From the NCBI GenBank assembly GCA_002747185.1, contig PDTV01000005.1:1-64000 (forward strand): DNA of 64,000 bases, given 5' to 3'. A program made the position numbers and the translations under genes. The notes beneath the pieces are model-generated. The model ran no database searches and was not told where the DNA came from. It saw nothing but the letters and a program-made list of their open reading frames with translations. The stretch comes from Candidatus Contendibacter odensensis. GTDB lineage: Bacteria; Pseudomonadota; Gammaproteobacteria; Competibacterales; Competibacteraceae. This document shows, one piece after another, positions 45,003-53,532 of the stretch (its first letter is position 1; every line of letters starts with the position of its first letter).

Positions 45003-46370
45003 CTAAATTCCGGTTACCGAAGGTAACCCTGACAAAGCCATTGCTAACTCTTTTTCATCATAATCCTGATCACTCAGTTTGCCGGCAAAATAGTCCATAT
45101 AAGCCTGCATATCGAAATGGCCATGGCCACAGAGATTAAACAGGATGGCTCGGCTGACACCTTCCTCCTTGCAGCGTAAGGCTTCATCGATTGCGCCACG
45201 AACGGCATGATTGGCTTCAGGTGCAGGTAATATGCCCTCGGTGCGGGCAAACTGTATGCCCGCTTCAAAGCAGCCCAGTTGATGATAGGCACGCGCATCA
45301 ATGAGTCCCAGCTCCTTGACATGACTGACCAGAGGCGCCATACCATGATAGCGCAATCCACCTGCATGAAAGCCGGGCGGGGTAAATGTTGATCCCAGCG
45401 TATTCATCTTGGTTAATGGTGTCAGATGAGCTGTATCACCAAAGTCATAAGCATATGGGCCGCGTGTTAGGGTAGGGCAGGCCGCAGGTTCTACCGCAAT
45501 AATATCTACAGCTCGTCCCCCTCGTAGTTGTGCGCCTAGGAACGGGAAAGCGATTCCCGCAAAATTGGAGCCACCACCGGTACAGCCGACCACAATATCG
45601 GGATAATCATCTGCCATTTCCAGTTGTGCGAGCGCTTCCAGTCCAACCACTGTTTGGTGTAGCAATACATGATTCAGGACTGAGCCAAGGGCATATTTGG
45701 TATCATCGCGCCGGGCAGCAATCTCGACCGCTTCGGAAATGGCGATACCCAGACTGCCAGGATGGTCGGGTCGTTTGCTAAGAATGGTGCGACCTGCAAC
45801 TGTTTGATCTGATGGTGAAGCGGTACAGGTTGCTCCCCATGTTTCCATGAGCGCTCGCCGGTAAGGCTTTTGCTGATAGGAAACACGGACCATAAAGACT
45901 TCAATCTCAATGCCGAACAAGGCACCCGCAAACGCTAGCGATGAACCCCATTGGCCTGCACCTGTTTCAGTAGCAATGCGCCGGATGCCTGCTTCCTTGT
46001 TATAGAATGCTTGTGCGATGGCGGTATTGGGCTTATGGCTACCAGCAGGGCTAACACCTTCATATTTGTAATAGATTCTTGCTGGTGTATCCAGTGCCCG
46101 CTCTAGTTGGCGGGCACGGTATAGCGGGCTGGGTCGCCATTGTCGATAGATCTCTTGAACAGGTTTTGGGATGTCGATTTCCCGTTCGGTTGTCACTTCC
46201 TGCTCAATCAGCGACATCGGAAACAAGGGTAGCAAATCATCAGGGCCAATTGCCTGTTGCGTAGCAGGATTCAGGGCAGGCGGTGGTGATGAAGGCAAAT
46301 CAGCAATGATGTTATACCAGGACGTTGGCATCTGACTTTCGTCAAGTAGATATTTAACAGATTCAGTCAT
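45003..46370 (-). CDS. TrpB2-type tryptophan synthase beta chain
   Basis: 455-residue PLP enzyme of the TrpB2 (TrpB-like) subfamily, longer than classic TrpB (~400). PLP lysine in AGSHKPNTA (about 110-118); [11 protein letters not shown] corresponds to the catalytic-Glu ETGAGQ motif; [10 protein letters not shown] binds the phosphate. The N-terminal extension ([18 protein letters not shown]) is typical of TrpB2. It makes tryptophan from indole and serine, often without TrpA; no trpA is nearby. Ends with hairpin 44969-44998 and is separated from the TerD gene upstream by a terminator. Confidence 0.93.
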   Translation of the reverse strand: MTESVKYLLDESQMPTSWYNIIADLPSSPPPALNPATQQAIGPDDLLPLFPMSLIEQEVTTEREIDIPKPVQEIYRQWRPSPLYRARQLERALDTPARIYYKYEGVSPAGSHKPNTAIAQAFYNKEAGIRRIATETGAGQWGSSLAFAGALFGIEIEVFMVRVSYQQKPYRRALMETWGATCTASPSDQTVAGRTILSKRPDHPGSLGIAISEAVEIAARRDDTKYALGSVLNHVLLHQTVVGLEALAQLEMADDYPDIVVGCTGGGSNFAGIAFPFLGAQLRGGRAVDIIAVEPAACPTLTRGPYAYDFGDTAHLTPLTKMNTLGSTFTPPGFHAGGLRYHGMAPLVSHVKELGLIDARAYHQLGCFEAGIQFARTEGILPAPEANHAVRGAIDEALRCKEEGVSRAILFNLCGHGHFDMQAYMDYFAGKLSDQDYDEKELAMALSGLPSVTGI

Positions 46371-46398
46371 TGAAGGCTTCTCTAATCCAGAAAATGAA

Positions 46399-46421
46399 GA
46401 CCCGCCAAGGTGCGGCGGGTC
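46399..46421 (-). terminator. Rho-independent terminator after a terD gene
   Basis: gacccgcc (46399-46406) / ggcgggtc (46414-46421). On the minus strand the stem is followed by TTCATTTTCT. Separates the TerD cluster from trpB2. Confidence 0.7.
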
Positions 46422-46458
46422 AGGTCATTAGCTCGGTGTAGTGAAACGATTGCTGCAG

Positions 46459-47037
46459 CTATCCCATATTGACACCAAAGTCGCTGGCAACAGCACCTAA
46501 TCCACCCGCGTAACCCTGGCCAATGGCCTTGAATTTCCATTCGTTATTGTGCCGATAAAGTTCGCCAAAGATCATTGCCGTTTCAGTCGAGGCATCTTCG
46601 GATAAGTCATACCGGGCAATTTCCTGCCCACCCTCTGCATTGAGCGCCCGAATATAGGCATTACTCACCTGACCAAAGCTTTGATTGCGAGCATCAGCAT
46701 CGTGGATAGTGACTACGAAAGCGATCTTGGTAATATTAGGTGTCAGTTGATCTAGGCTAACCTCAATGACTTCATCGTCACCTTCACCTTCGCCCGTACG
46801 GTTATCACCCTGATGCAAGACAGCACCTGATGGGTCTTTGGTATTGTTATAAAAAACAAAATGCTGATCACTAAGTACCTTGCCATTGCTATCAAGTACA
46901 AAGGCAGAGGCATCCAGGTCAAAATCAGTACCATCCGTTTTGCGTAAATCCCAACCCAAACCGAAGTTGACTTTTTTAAGGCCGGGGGCTTCTTTGCTTA
47001 GCGAGACATTTCCGCCTTTTTGTAGAGAGACTGCCAT
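46459..47037 (-). CDS. terD: TerD-family stress protein (third copy in cluster)
   Basis: 192 residues of the TerD calcium-binding family. Starts [20 protein letters not shown] with AAGGAG before it; the [12 protein letters not shown] motif (acidic calcium ligands), [15 protein letters not shown] [27 protein letters not shown] and [23 protein letters not shown] are all intact. TerD proteins bind Ca2+ and are part of tellurite/chemical-stress systems tied to the membrane. Very similar to the copy at 47283-47858, so a local duplication. Last gene of the cluster; a terminator follows. Confidence 0.93.
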   Translation of the reverse strand: MAVSLQKGGNVSLSKEAPGLKKVNFGLGWDLRKTDGTDFDLDASAFVLDSNGKVLSDQHFVFYNNTKDPSGAVLHQGDNRTGEGEGDDEVIEVSLDQLTPNITKIAFVVTIHDADARNQSFGQVSNAYIRALNAEGGQEIARYDLSEDASTETAMIFGELYRHNNEWKFKAIGQGYAGGLGAVASDFGVNMG

Positions 47038-47282
47038 GATGAACTCCTTACAGGCTATGTGGCTATGTGAATATTGAACAGGGAGATGAGAATACTTTAT
47101 TGCACAAGCGATTACACTGAAAATATGCCGTTGGTTTTCTGTACAGGTTTTTGTCGCTGAGTGGTAATGCTTTTACCGGGCTTCCTGATGAAGGCCATTT
47201 TTCTTGATACCAGCCCATAGTTGGAACAACTAACTCATGGTGAAGCATTTTGTCAGGCTTTAAATGAAAACAACAAGCAAGA

Positions 47283-47858
47283 CTAAACAGCGACACCATA
47301 CTGATTACACATGGCTTTCAAGCCACCGGCATAACCCTGGCCTACTGCGCTAAAGCGCCATTCGCCGCTGTGTCGATAAAGTTCACCGAAAATCATTGCT
47401 GTTTCAGTAGAAGCATCCTCGGCCAGATCATAGCGGGCAATTTCGATATTGGTTTCAGCGTTAACGATACGGATATAGGCATTGCTAACCTGGCCAAAAT
47501 TCTGCTTTCGTGCTTCAGCTTCATGAATTGTTGTGGTGAAAGCGATTTTCTGCACATCAGCGGGAACCTGTGCCAGATTGACCAGAATGGTTTCATCATC
47601 ACCTTCACCCTCACCGGTTAAATTATCACCGGTGTGCTCTACCGATCCGCAACTGGATTTTAACTGGTTGTAAAAGATAAAATCACCTTCGGAGCGTACT
47701 TTGCCCCTGTCGTTCAGCAAGAATGCCGATGCATCCAGATCAAAGTCGGCACCGTCGGTGGCGCGTGCATCCCACCCCAGGCCAATCAGTACCTTCTTGA
47801 GATTCGGCGCCTCTTTGTCTAGCGATAATCGGCCACCTTTACTTAGAGAAATGCCCAT
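47283..47858 (-). CDS. terD: TerD-family stress protein (second copy)
   Basis: 191 residues, same domain as its neighbour: [92 protein letters not shown]. The ribosome site AGGAGG lies 12 bases before the ATG. The hairpin at 47901-47937 separates it from the calcium ATPase upstream, so it may have its own promoter in the 80-base gap. Role: Ca2+-binding stress protein. Confidence 0.93.
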   Translation of the reverse strand: MGISLSKGGRLSLDKEAPNLKKVLIGLGWDARATDGADFDLDASAFLLNDRGKVRSEGDFIFYNQLKSSCGSVEHTGDNLTGEGEGDDETILVNLAQVPADVQKIAFTTTIHEAEARKQNFGQVSNAYIRIVNAETNIEIARYDLAEDASTETAMIFGELYRHSGEWRFSAVGQGYAGGLKAMCNQYGVAV

Positions 47859-47900
47859 GACTTATGCCCTCCTGAGTCCGTATTGTTATTAAGATCAGCA

Positions 47901-47937
47901 TAGCGCCGAAAGGCGTACAGGCTGCCTTTCGGCGCTA
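47901..47937 (-). terminator. Hairpin between calcium ATPase and terD
   Basis: 14-bp perfect stem tagcgccgaaaggc (47901-47914) / gcctttcggcgcta (47924-47937). Just past the ATPase stop (47944) on the minus strand. No long U-run; could terminate or stabilise. Confidence 0.6.
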
Positions 47938-47943
47938 TGAATA

Positions 47944-50640
47944 TCAAGAGCTTGTTTCGGTTAACACAGGGTTACCAAAAAAATTGTTTCGTAATGCCTT
48001 TCTGAGTAAATCGATTGGAATGATTAGGGCAGAAAGCAAGATGACATACACCCACTCCATCACATTCAAACCGACTGTTCTCAAGAAGTCACCACCTAAA
48101 TAGGTAAATATGATCTGCAACGTGAAAATCAACGCCACAACACCCAGAAAGTTTTTGTTATCGATTAAATGGTCGAATAAGTTCAAACTTTCGGTACGGG
48201 CATTAAACTTGTTGAAGTTGTGTATAAAGACGAAGAAGCTGAAAAACGCTGTCAGGAAGACCAGATTATTCTCTTCCGGTGTCAGCCCCGGGCGCTCAAA
48301 CAAGCCTTGAATGGAGTCCGAGGTCAGGAAGATCAAACTCAGCATCGTTGCCGCAACGCCGTTCGTTAATATTGACGACCACATCTCACCTGTAATCAGG
48401 TGGTCATCCTTAGGGATGGGTTTTTCCAGCATATAGCGATTTAATGCCGCCTCACCGGAAAAGGCCAGTGCCGCCAGTGTATCCATGATGATGTTGATCC
48501 ACAGTAACTGAATCATGGTCAATGGCAATTCATAGCCCATAAATGGACCAAGGAATGCCAGCAAAATCGCTGAGACATTGACGGTCAGCTGGAAAACCAG
48601 GAATTTGCGAATGGATTTGAACAGGGTGCGACCATAAAGCACCGATTGCGTGAGTGACTGGAAATTGTCATCCAGAATCACAATATCGCTGGACTCTTTG
48701 GTCATTTCAGTGCCACCACCCATGGCAAAGCCGACATCAGCATTTCTTACAGCAGGGGCATCATTGACACCATCACCGGTCATGCCGACAACCCAGCCGA
48801 TATCCTTGGCAAGCTTGATTAGGCGGCTCTTGTCAGTAGGGAAGGCGCGCGCCACGACATAAAGGTGGGGCAGTATGTCTTTGACCTGTGCATCTGTTAA
48901 TTGACCGAGTTCAGTGGATGTCATTACGGTGGCTTGTGGGTCGTCTTCCAGCAAGCCAACATCCCTGGCAATAGCCTCGGCAGTTTCCTTGGCATCACCG
49001 GTGATCATGATAACATGGATACCCGCTTTTTTGGCCCGCTTCACCGCACCATAGGATTCTGCCCGCAAGTCATCGCGCAGGCCGAAAATACCCACCAGTA
49101 CCAGTGATTCGGGGAGTGTTTGTTCAGCCGTGATGTCACTGTCAGAAATGGCAATGGCGATTAATCGCATGGCACGTTTGGACAGGGTGTGCATCTCTGT
49201 ATTGAGCATGTCCTTGCCAGACAGTGCAATACGCTCACCTTGTGCATCTAAGTAATGTGTACAGTTTTGCAACACGATTTCCGGTGCGCCCTTAATCAGG
49301 GTTAACTGATAGGTGCCTTTGACCTGGGCACCAGAAAATTTACGGGTGCTGTTGAAAGGGATGATATCAACGATGTCGGCCGCATCCTCTTCTACCAGTC
49401 GTCTACCGAGAAAGCGCAGCAATGCTTGCTCTGTACTATCAGCGCCAACGATACCCGGCGCGTCAGGATTACTGCCATCGATCACTGCACTGGTGTTATT
49501 ACGCAGTGAAAACGTGATGAGTTCGCCTAACGCCTGCGGTACATCATCAAGCGTAGCGTAGTGTTGATGATCACCTGCGAGAAAGTCGGCGACTGTCAGT
49601 TGACCTTGTGTCAAGGTGCCGGTCTTGTCAGTGAAGAGCACAGTCAGGCTGCCTGCTGTTTCGATACCGAGTAGCTTGCGTACCAGCACTTTGGCATCAA
49701 GCAGTTTGCGCATATTCAAGGACAGCACAATGGCGATCATCATTGACAAGCCTTCTGGCACAGCAACCACGATGATGATAATCGCGAGAATCAGTGCGGT
49801 GACAACATCGGAGATTATGACGCCGAGTTCATTTTGCACCCAGTAGGTTACGATACTGCCTGTAGCATCGGGCGCGAAATAAACTTGATTCAGCATAAAG
49901 GCAATGGCTATAAATGCTGCGCCGATATAGCCAAAGGTGCTGATTTGGCTACCCAGTACTGTCAGTTTTTGCTGCAAGGGAGACAAGCGGTCTTCAGCAC
50001 TGATGATTTCCTTCAAGGTTTCACCGTATCGCGTTTTATCGCCAACAACAGTGACCTTCATCACGGCTTCGCCATCTTCGACCAGCGAGGCGCGGAATAG
50101 GGTATGCACCTCTCCAGCCTGCGGTGCATCTTCAGTTTCTGGCGCGCGTTTTTTGAGCGGCTCGGATTCACCGGTCAACGCAGCCTGACTCACTTCCAGA
50201 TGGCCGACAGCGAGAATGCCATCTGCGGGTACCGTATCGCCCGGTTGTAGCAGCAGGTAATCACCAACCACCAGATCGTTAATCGAGATTTCAGTCAACC
50301 GATTGTTTCGGAAGACCTTGACCAGGATCATCGAAGCCTCTTCCAGCAATTTCTGGAAAGCGGTTTCGTTGCTGTATTCTGACCAGGTGGCCACTAGCGT
50401 TGCCAGTACGACAGCGATAGCAATACCGACACCCTCATACCAGTGGGTGTAGCCAAAAATTGCCAGTACGCCCGTGATAACAAGCGCAACGATCAGGATG
50501 ATGATGATGGGATCTTTCAGATTGTTAATCAGCTTGTCCCGGAAGGTTTCAACCTCTTGGGGCGTGACCGCATTAGAGCCATGCTGGAGGCGCGATTCCT
50601 GCGCCTCCTGATCCGTTAGGCCGGGAAATGAAAATTTCAT
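47944..50640 (-). CDS. P-type Ca2+-transporting ATPase (type IIB-like)
   Basis: 898-residue membrane pump. N-terminal cation ATPase segment (about 1-60), actuator with TGESEPLKKRAPE (about 155), the PEGL ion site in VAVPEGLSMMIAIVLSLN (M4), phosphorylation motif DKTGTLTQG, KGAPE nucleotide site, MITGDAKETAEAIA and MTGDGVNDAPAVRNADVGFAMG hinge, and a C-terminal helix bundle with LLWINIIMDTLAALA. No long C-terminal calmodulin region. Closest to plasma-membrane-type calcium pumps. It is flanked by TerB and TerD genes on the same strand, so it belongs to the stress cluster; TerD proteins bind calcium, making joint handling of Ca2+ plausible. Confidence 0.9.
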   Translation of the reverse strand: MKFSFPGLTDQEAQESRLQHGSNAVTPQEVETFRDKLINNLKDPIIIILIVALVITGVLAIFGYTHWYEGVGIAIAVVLATLVATWSEYSNETAFQKLLEEASMILVKVFRNNRLTEISINDLVVGDYLLLQPGDTVPADGILAVGHLEVSQAALTGESEPLKKRAPETEDAPQAGEVHTLFRASLVEDGEAVMKVTVVGDKTRYGETLKEIISAEDRLSPLQQKLTVLGSQISTFGYIGAAFIAIAFMLNQVYFAPDATGSIVTYWVQNELGVIISDVVTALILAIIIIVVAVPEGLSMMIAIVLSLNMRKLLDAKVLVRKLLGIETAGSLTVLFTDKTGTLTQGQLTVADFLAGDHQHYATLDDVPQALGELITFSLRNNTSAVIDGSNPDAPGIVGADSTEQALLRFLGRRLVEEDAADIVDIIPFNSTRKFSGAQVKGTYQLTLIKGAPEIVLQNCTHYLDAQGERIALSGKDMLNTEMHTLSKRAMRLIAIAISDSDITAEQTLPESLVLVGIFGLRDDLRAESYGAVKRAKKAGIHVIMITGDAKETAEAIARDVGLLEDDPQATVMTSTELGQLTDAQVKDILPHLYVVARAFPTDKSRLIKLAKDIGWVVGMTGDGVNDAPAVRNADVGFAMGGGTEMTKESSDIVILDDNFQSLTQSVLYGRTLFKSIRKFLVFQLTVNVSAILLAFLGPFMGYELPLTMIQLLWINIIMDTLAALAFSGEAALNRYMLEKPIPKDDHLITGEMWSSILTNGVAATMLSLIFLTSDSIQGLFERPGLTPEENNLVFLTAFFSFFVFIHNFNKFNARTESLNLFDHLIDNKNFLGVVALIFTLQIIFTYLGGDFLRTVGLNVMEWVYVILLSALIIPIDLLRKALRNNFFGNPVLTETSS

Positions 50641-50726
50641 GCCTTATCCTCAAAATCAATGGAATAGGTGAATATAGTGATGGAACCGGAGCCCGGGTGA
50701 GCTGGCTTAACGCGGTAAAGGCCTTT

Positions 50727-50768
50727 GGTTTGAATACGGTGGAGCCCTTTCCTTGTTGTATTCAAACC
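50727..50768 (-). terminator. Hairpin between terB and the calcium ATPase
   Basis: ggtttgaatac (50727-50737) pairs perfectly with gtattcaaacc (50758-50768); outer bases 50717-50722 and 50769-50774 can extend it. It sits past the terB stop on the minus strand. No U-run. The similar hairpin at 47901-47937 suggests the genes of this cluster are transcribed in separable pieces. Confidence 0.5.
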
Positions 50769-50802
50769 AGGCTTTCAGGCAAGTACCAGGGTAATAGATG
50801 GT

Positions 50803-51255
50803 TCAAAGATCGAAGTCTTTCGGGTTTAGGCGCAATTCATTACAAAGCTTGCGTACCACTTCTTTCTCGTTGTCATCGAAGCTGCCGTCAGCTGCACCCA
50901 CCGCACAGCAGACCCGCACCATAAGACGTGCTTCTGCTTCCTTATCCTTGAGTTTTGCAACCCCTTGTAAAGCGTTAGCCTGACCAATCTGATAATCAAA
51001 CTCAAACTGCTTGGCGTATTTATCGAAGATACTAATCACTTCTTCGGTACTAAACACTGACAGCACGTCAGAGTTACGAAGAAACCCCATCATTTTCTGT
51101 TTCTCTTCGGAGTGTACTGTACCGTCAGCATAGGCAACCAATACGCAGCCTGCGACCACCGATTCAAGGAAAGACTTGTTTTTGAGTTTGGTTACTTCAG
51201 ATTGCAAATTGGCGGAGACTTCATTGTAACGTTGTTTCAACCATTCGAGAGCCAT
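50803..51255 (-). CDS. terB: TerB-family protein
   Basis: 150 residues, helical tellurite-resistance TerB fold with two metal-site repeats: VAYADGTVHSEEKQKMMGFL (about 40-60) and VGAADGSFDDNEKEVVRKLC (about 118-138), each DGxxxxxE. It binds metal and acts with TerC/TerD at the membrane in other bacteria. It lies 59 bases after the TerA-like gene; ribosome site AGGAGAAATTCCC near the start. No terC is visible in the window. Confidence 0.93.
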   Translation of the reverse strand: MALEWLKQRYNEVSANLQSEVTKLKNKSFLESVVAGCVLVAYADGTVHSEEKQKMMGFLRNSDVLSVFSTEEVISIFDKYAKQFEFDYQIGQANALQGVAKLKDKEAEARLMVRVCCAVGAADGSFDDNEKEVVRKLCNELRLNPKDFDL

Positions 51256-51313
51256 AAGGGAATTTCTCCTGATTTAAAGTCATGTGTTGAAAGTGTCAAA
51301 AACAGGCAAAACA

Positions 51314-52537
51314 CTAACCTTTGGAACCTGCGACCCAGCGCAGCCCAAAACCGTAGGCTTCGTCTAAAAAACGATGATCCCGGAAATATTCAACCTGTTT
51401 TGTGACCTTGATATTATCATGCTGGTTCTCTAGTAATGCCAGCGCACACATTCGCTGATTGTTGCGGTGACTATCAATACGAATTTCCAGTGTTGGCTGG
51501 CCGGGTGTCTGGATGGTGACTACTGCATCGGTTTCTGCCCAGTTAGGCGCACCCTCGTAAATCAATGCGAAGATAACGACTCGATCCAGATGCTGCCATT
51601 GTGCACCATTAATGTGCATAAACTCGCCCTGGGTGCTCGCGCCACTGCGATCATCGTCCATCAACTGTATGTAAGGGGGGGCTTGCAGGCTGCCGAAGCT
51701 GTCACCTAGCGCCTGTACAGCACCTGCCCGCCCGTCACGCAGCTTGAACAGACAGCCGAGATCCAGATCGATATTGCGGTGGGTTAAGCGACCGAAAAAG
51801 CCTTTGCCAGCGCTACCCTGGTGCCAATTGAGGTTAACTACGATTTCACCAAAACCCTGTCCCTTTTTTTCCAGGGAGATACTGCTGCCTTTCTTTTCTA
51901 AGGTAATTTTTTCCAGTCGGATTGGTCTGGATGGTTCGGATGCTGGTGTGGGTGTCGCAGAATGGGGGGATTGGGAGGGCGGTGTTGCCGTATCGGGGTC
52001 GTCCTCTACATCGATACCATACTGCTTTGCTAGCGGGGCCAGTCCTCCTACAAAGCCTTGACCAACTGCACGGAATTTCCACTCTGCATTACGCTGATAC
52101 AACTCACCAACAATCAGCGCCGTTTCTGGCATCATTCTGGTCGAGAGTGGTACTGTGCCGAGAATTGTTTTACTGATGGCATCGCGGATTTCCGCTCGAA
52201 CCTGGGCTAGTTGCCCAAAGGATTGCCCGCGTTGTTGGCCCTGGTCAATTGTCAGGGCAATAACCACCCGCTCAATTGCCAGTGGCAGTTGCGCAAGGTT
52301 AACAGTAAACGTCTGTCCATCCCTGGCGCGCTGGATACTGCCGCCGCTCAAGGTCAGCTGGTTGTAGAAAATAAAGTCATCATCACTACGCACCCTGCCT
52401 TGCGCGTTCAAGGCGAAAGCGCTGGAGTCTATGGTCAATGGTGTACCCGCCGGTTCCCAGGCGAGTACCACCTCGACCGAGGTCGTTGCCGGGCTTTGCT
52501 TGCTGATGGAAAAGTTCTGGCCGGGTTGCAAGTCCAT
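51314..52537 (-). CDS. terA: TerA-like tellurium resistance protein (two TerD-type halves)
   Basis: 407 residues. The N-terminal half (1-175) is a TerD-type domain in which the acidic calcium motif is partly changed (TIDSSAFALN in place of DxDLDASAF), followed by a Ser/Pro/Thr linker (about 178-200) and a second domain (about 215-405) with IVVNLNWHQGS, NIDLDLGCLFKL, MDDDRSGASTQGEFMHIN and EIRIDSHRNNQRMCALALL, typical of TerA. Known Ter clusters carry TerA with TerB and TerZ in this arrangement. It follows the TerZ-like gene by 21 bases. Confidence 0.9.
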   Translation of the reverse strand: MDLQPGQNFSISKQSPATTSVEVVLAWEPAGTPLTIDSSAFALNAQGRVRSDDDFIFYNQLTLSGGSIQRARDGQTFTVNLAQLPLAIERVVIALTIDQGQQRGQSFGQLAQVRAEIRDAISKTILGTVPLSTRMMPETALIVGELYQRNAEWKFRAVGQGFVGGLAPLAKQYGIDVEDDPDTATPPSQSPHSATPTPASEPSRPIRLEKITLEKKGSSISLEKKGQGFGEIVVNLNWHQGSAGKGFFGRLTHRNIDLDLGCLFKLRDGRAGAVQALGDSFGSLQAPPYIQLMDDDRSGASTQGEFMHINGAQWQHLDRVVIFALIYEGAPNWAETDAVVTIQTPGQPTLEIRIDSHRNNQRMCALALLENQHDNIKVTKQVEYFRDHRFLDEAYGFGLRWVAGSKG

Positions 52538-52558
52538 GCTGAAATTCCCGGAGTATCA

Positions 52559-53161
52559 CTATAAATGAGGCTGAATAGCGGGCATCAGATCATGGAACGT
52601 GCGTCCATCAGCCTGTTCACCAATGGCATGCAATTTCCAGTCATTATTATGACGATACAACTTGGTCATAACCAGTCCGGTGTGTGAGCCGCCTTCCAGC
52701 GACAATTTAAAATGGGCAATTTCACTTTTGCTGTCATTATCCACCAGGCGGCAAAATGCATCGGGAATACCGGCAAAACCCTCTCCGGTAAAGCTGTTGA
52801 CGGTAAAAACCAGTGCTTGTACCGTAGCCGGGATCTGGTTCAGATTAATCATGATTTGCTCATTGTCAGCACCTTCTTCACCACCTCCGGAGCGGTCATC
52901 GCCACTGTGCTGAATGGAGCCACACCGGCTTTTCAGTTGTCTAAACCAGACAGTATCTACGAGATTGCCACCCGCATCGAATAACAAACAGGAGGCATCT
53001 AAATCCACAGATTTTTGGCGCGTACCACCGCCAAAACCCAGAAAGCTGCGGCGCTGCACTTCCTTCATGCCCCAGCCTAATCCCATGGTGACCTGATTCA
53101 GGCTACGTCCTGCCTCTTTTTCCAAGCTGATACGCTGACCTTTTTGTAAATTGATAGCCAT
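52559..53161 (-). CDS. terZ: TerZ/TerD-family stress protein, first of the cluster
   Basis: 200 residues. MAINLQKGQRISLEKEAGR start, then SVDLDASCLLFDA (a DxDLDAS motif), HSGDDRSGGGEEGADNEQIMINL and LVMTKLYRHNNDWKLHAIGE. The insertion FLGFGGGTRQKS before the calcium motif and the SGGGEEG loop distinguish TerZ from TerD. It opens the minus-strand cluster terZ-terA-terB-ATPase-terD-terD. Its promoter lies in the 370 bases before 53533. Confidence 0.88.
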   Translation of the reverse strand: MAINLQKGQRISLEKEAGRSLNQVTMGLGWGMKEVQRRSFLGFGGGTRQKSVDLDASCLLFDAGGNLVDTVWFRQLKSRCGSIQHSGDDRSGGGEEGADNEQIMINLNQIPATVQALVFTVNSFTGEGFAGIPDAFCRLVDNDSKSEIAHFKLSLEGGSHTGLVMTKLYRHNNDWKLHAIGEQADGRTFHDLMPAIQPHL

Positions 53162-53532
53162 GTGAATTTCCTCGTTGTGATGGGCATCTTATAAGGATAA
53201 AGTCATTATGGGTGGCGGTTACTTCGAATGAGCAGAAAATCCCGACTGTAATTTAGGAGTTATAATGAGGTGCATTATCAAGTCCGGTCACAAGCGCTTA
53301 CGATATCCCTGACAAAGCAAAGAGCATCATACGGTTGCTTGAGCGTTGGTATGACCCTCGATTGTCATTGCGGGGCGGTTGGATTGTTGGTTTTTAATAA
53401 TACACTGTCTGAATCTTTAATTATCGTTTGGATATCCGTTAATCGCTAATCAGCATAGCTTTGTCTGTTATAAGTTTGGAGCGAATAACCAAAATTCAAG
53501 GTCTGGTCGGATTTTTATTTTACGAGGTCGTG
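53162..53532. other. Divergent intergenic region, terZ / Sel1-repeat gene
   Basis: 370 bases, A+T-rich towards the Sel1 side. It must contain promoters for both directions. I see no palindromic operator or clear -35/-10 pair that I would name. Confidence 0.4.
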
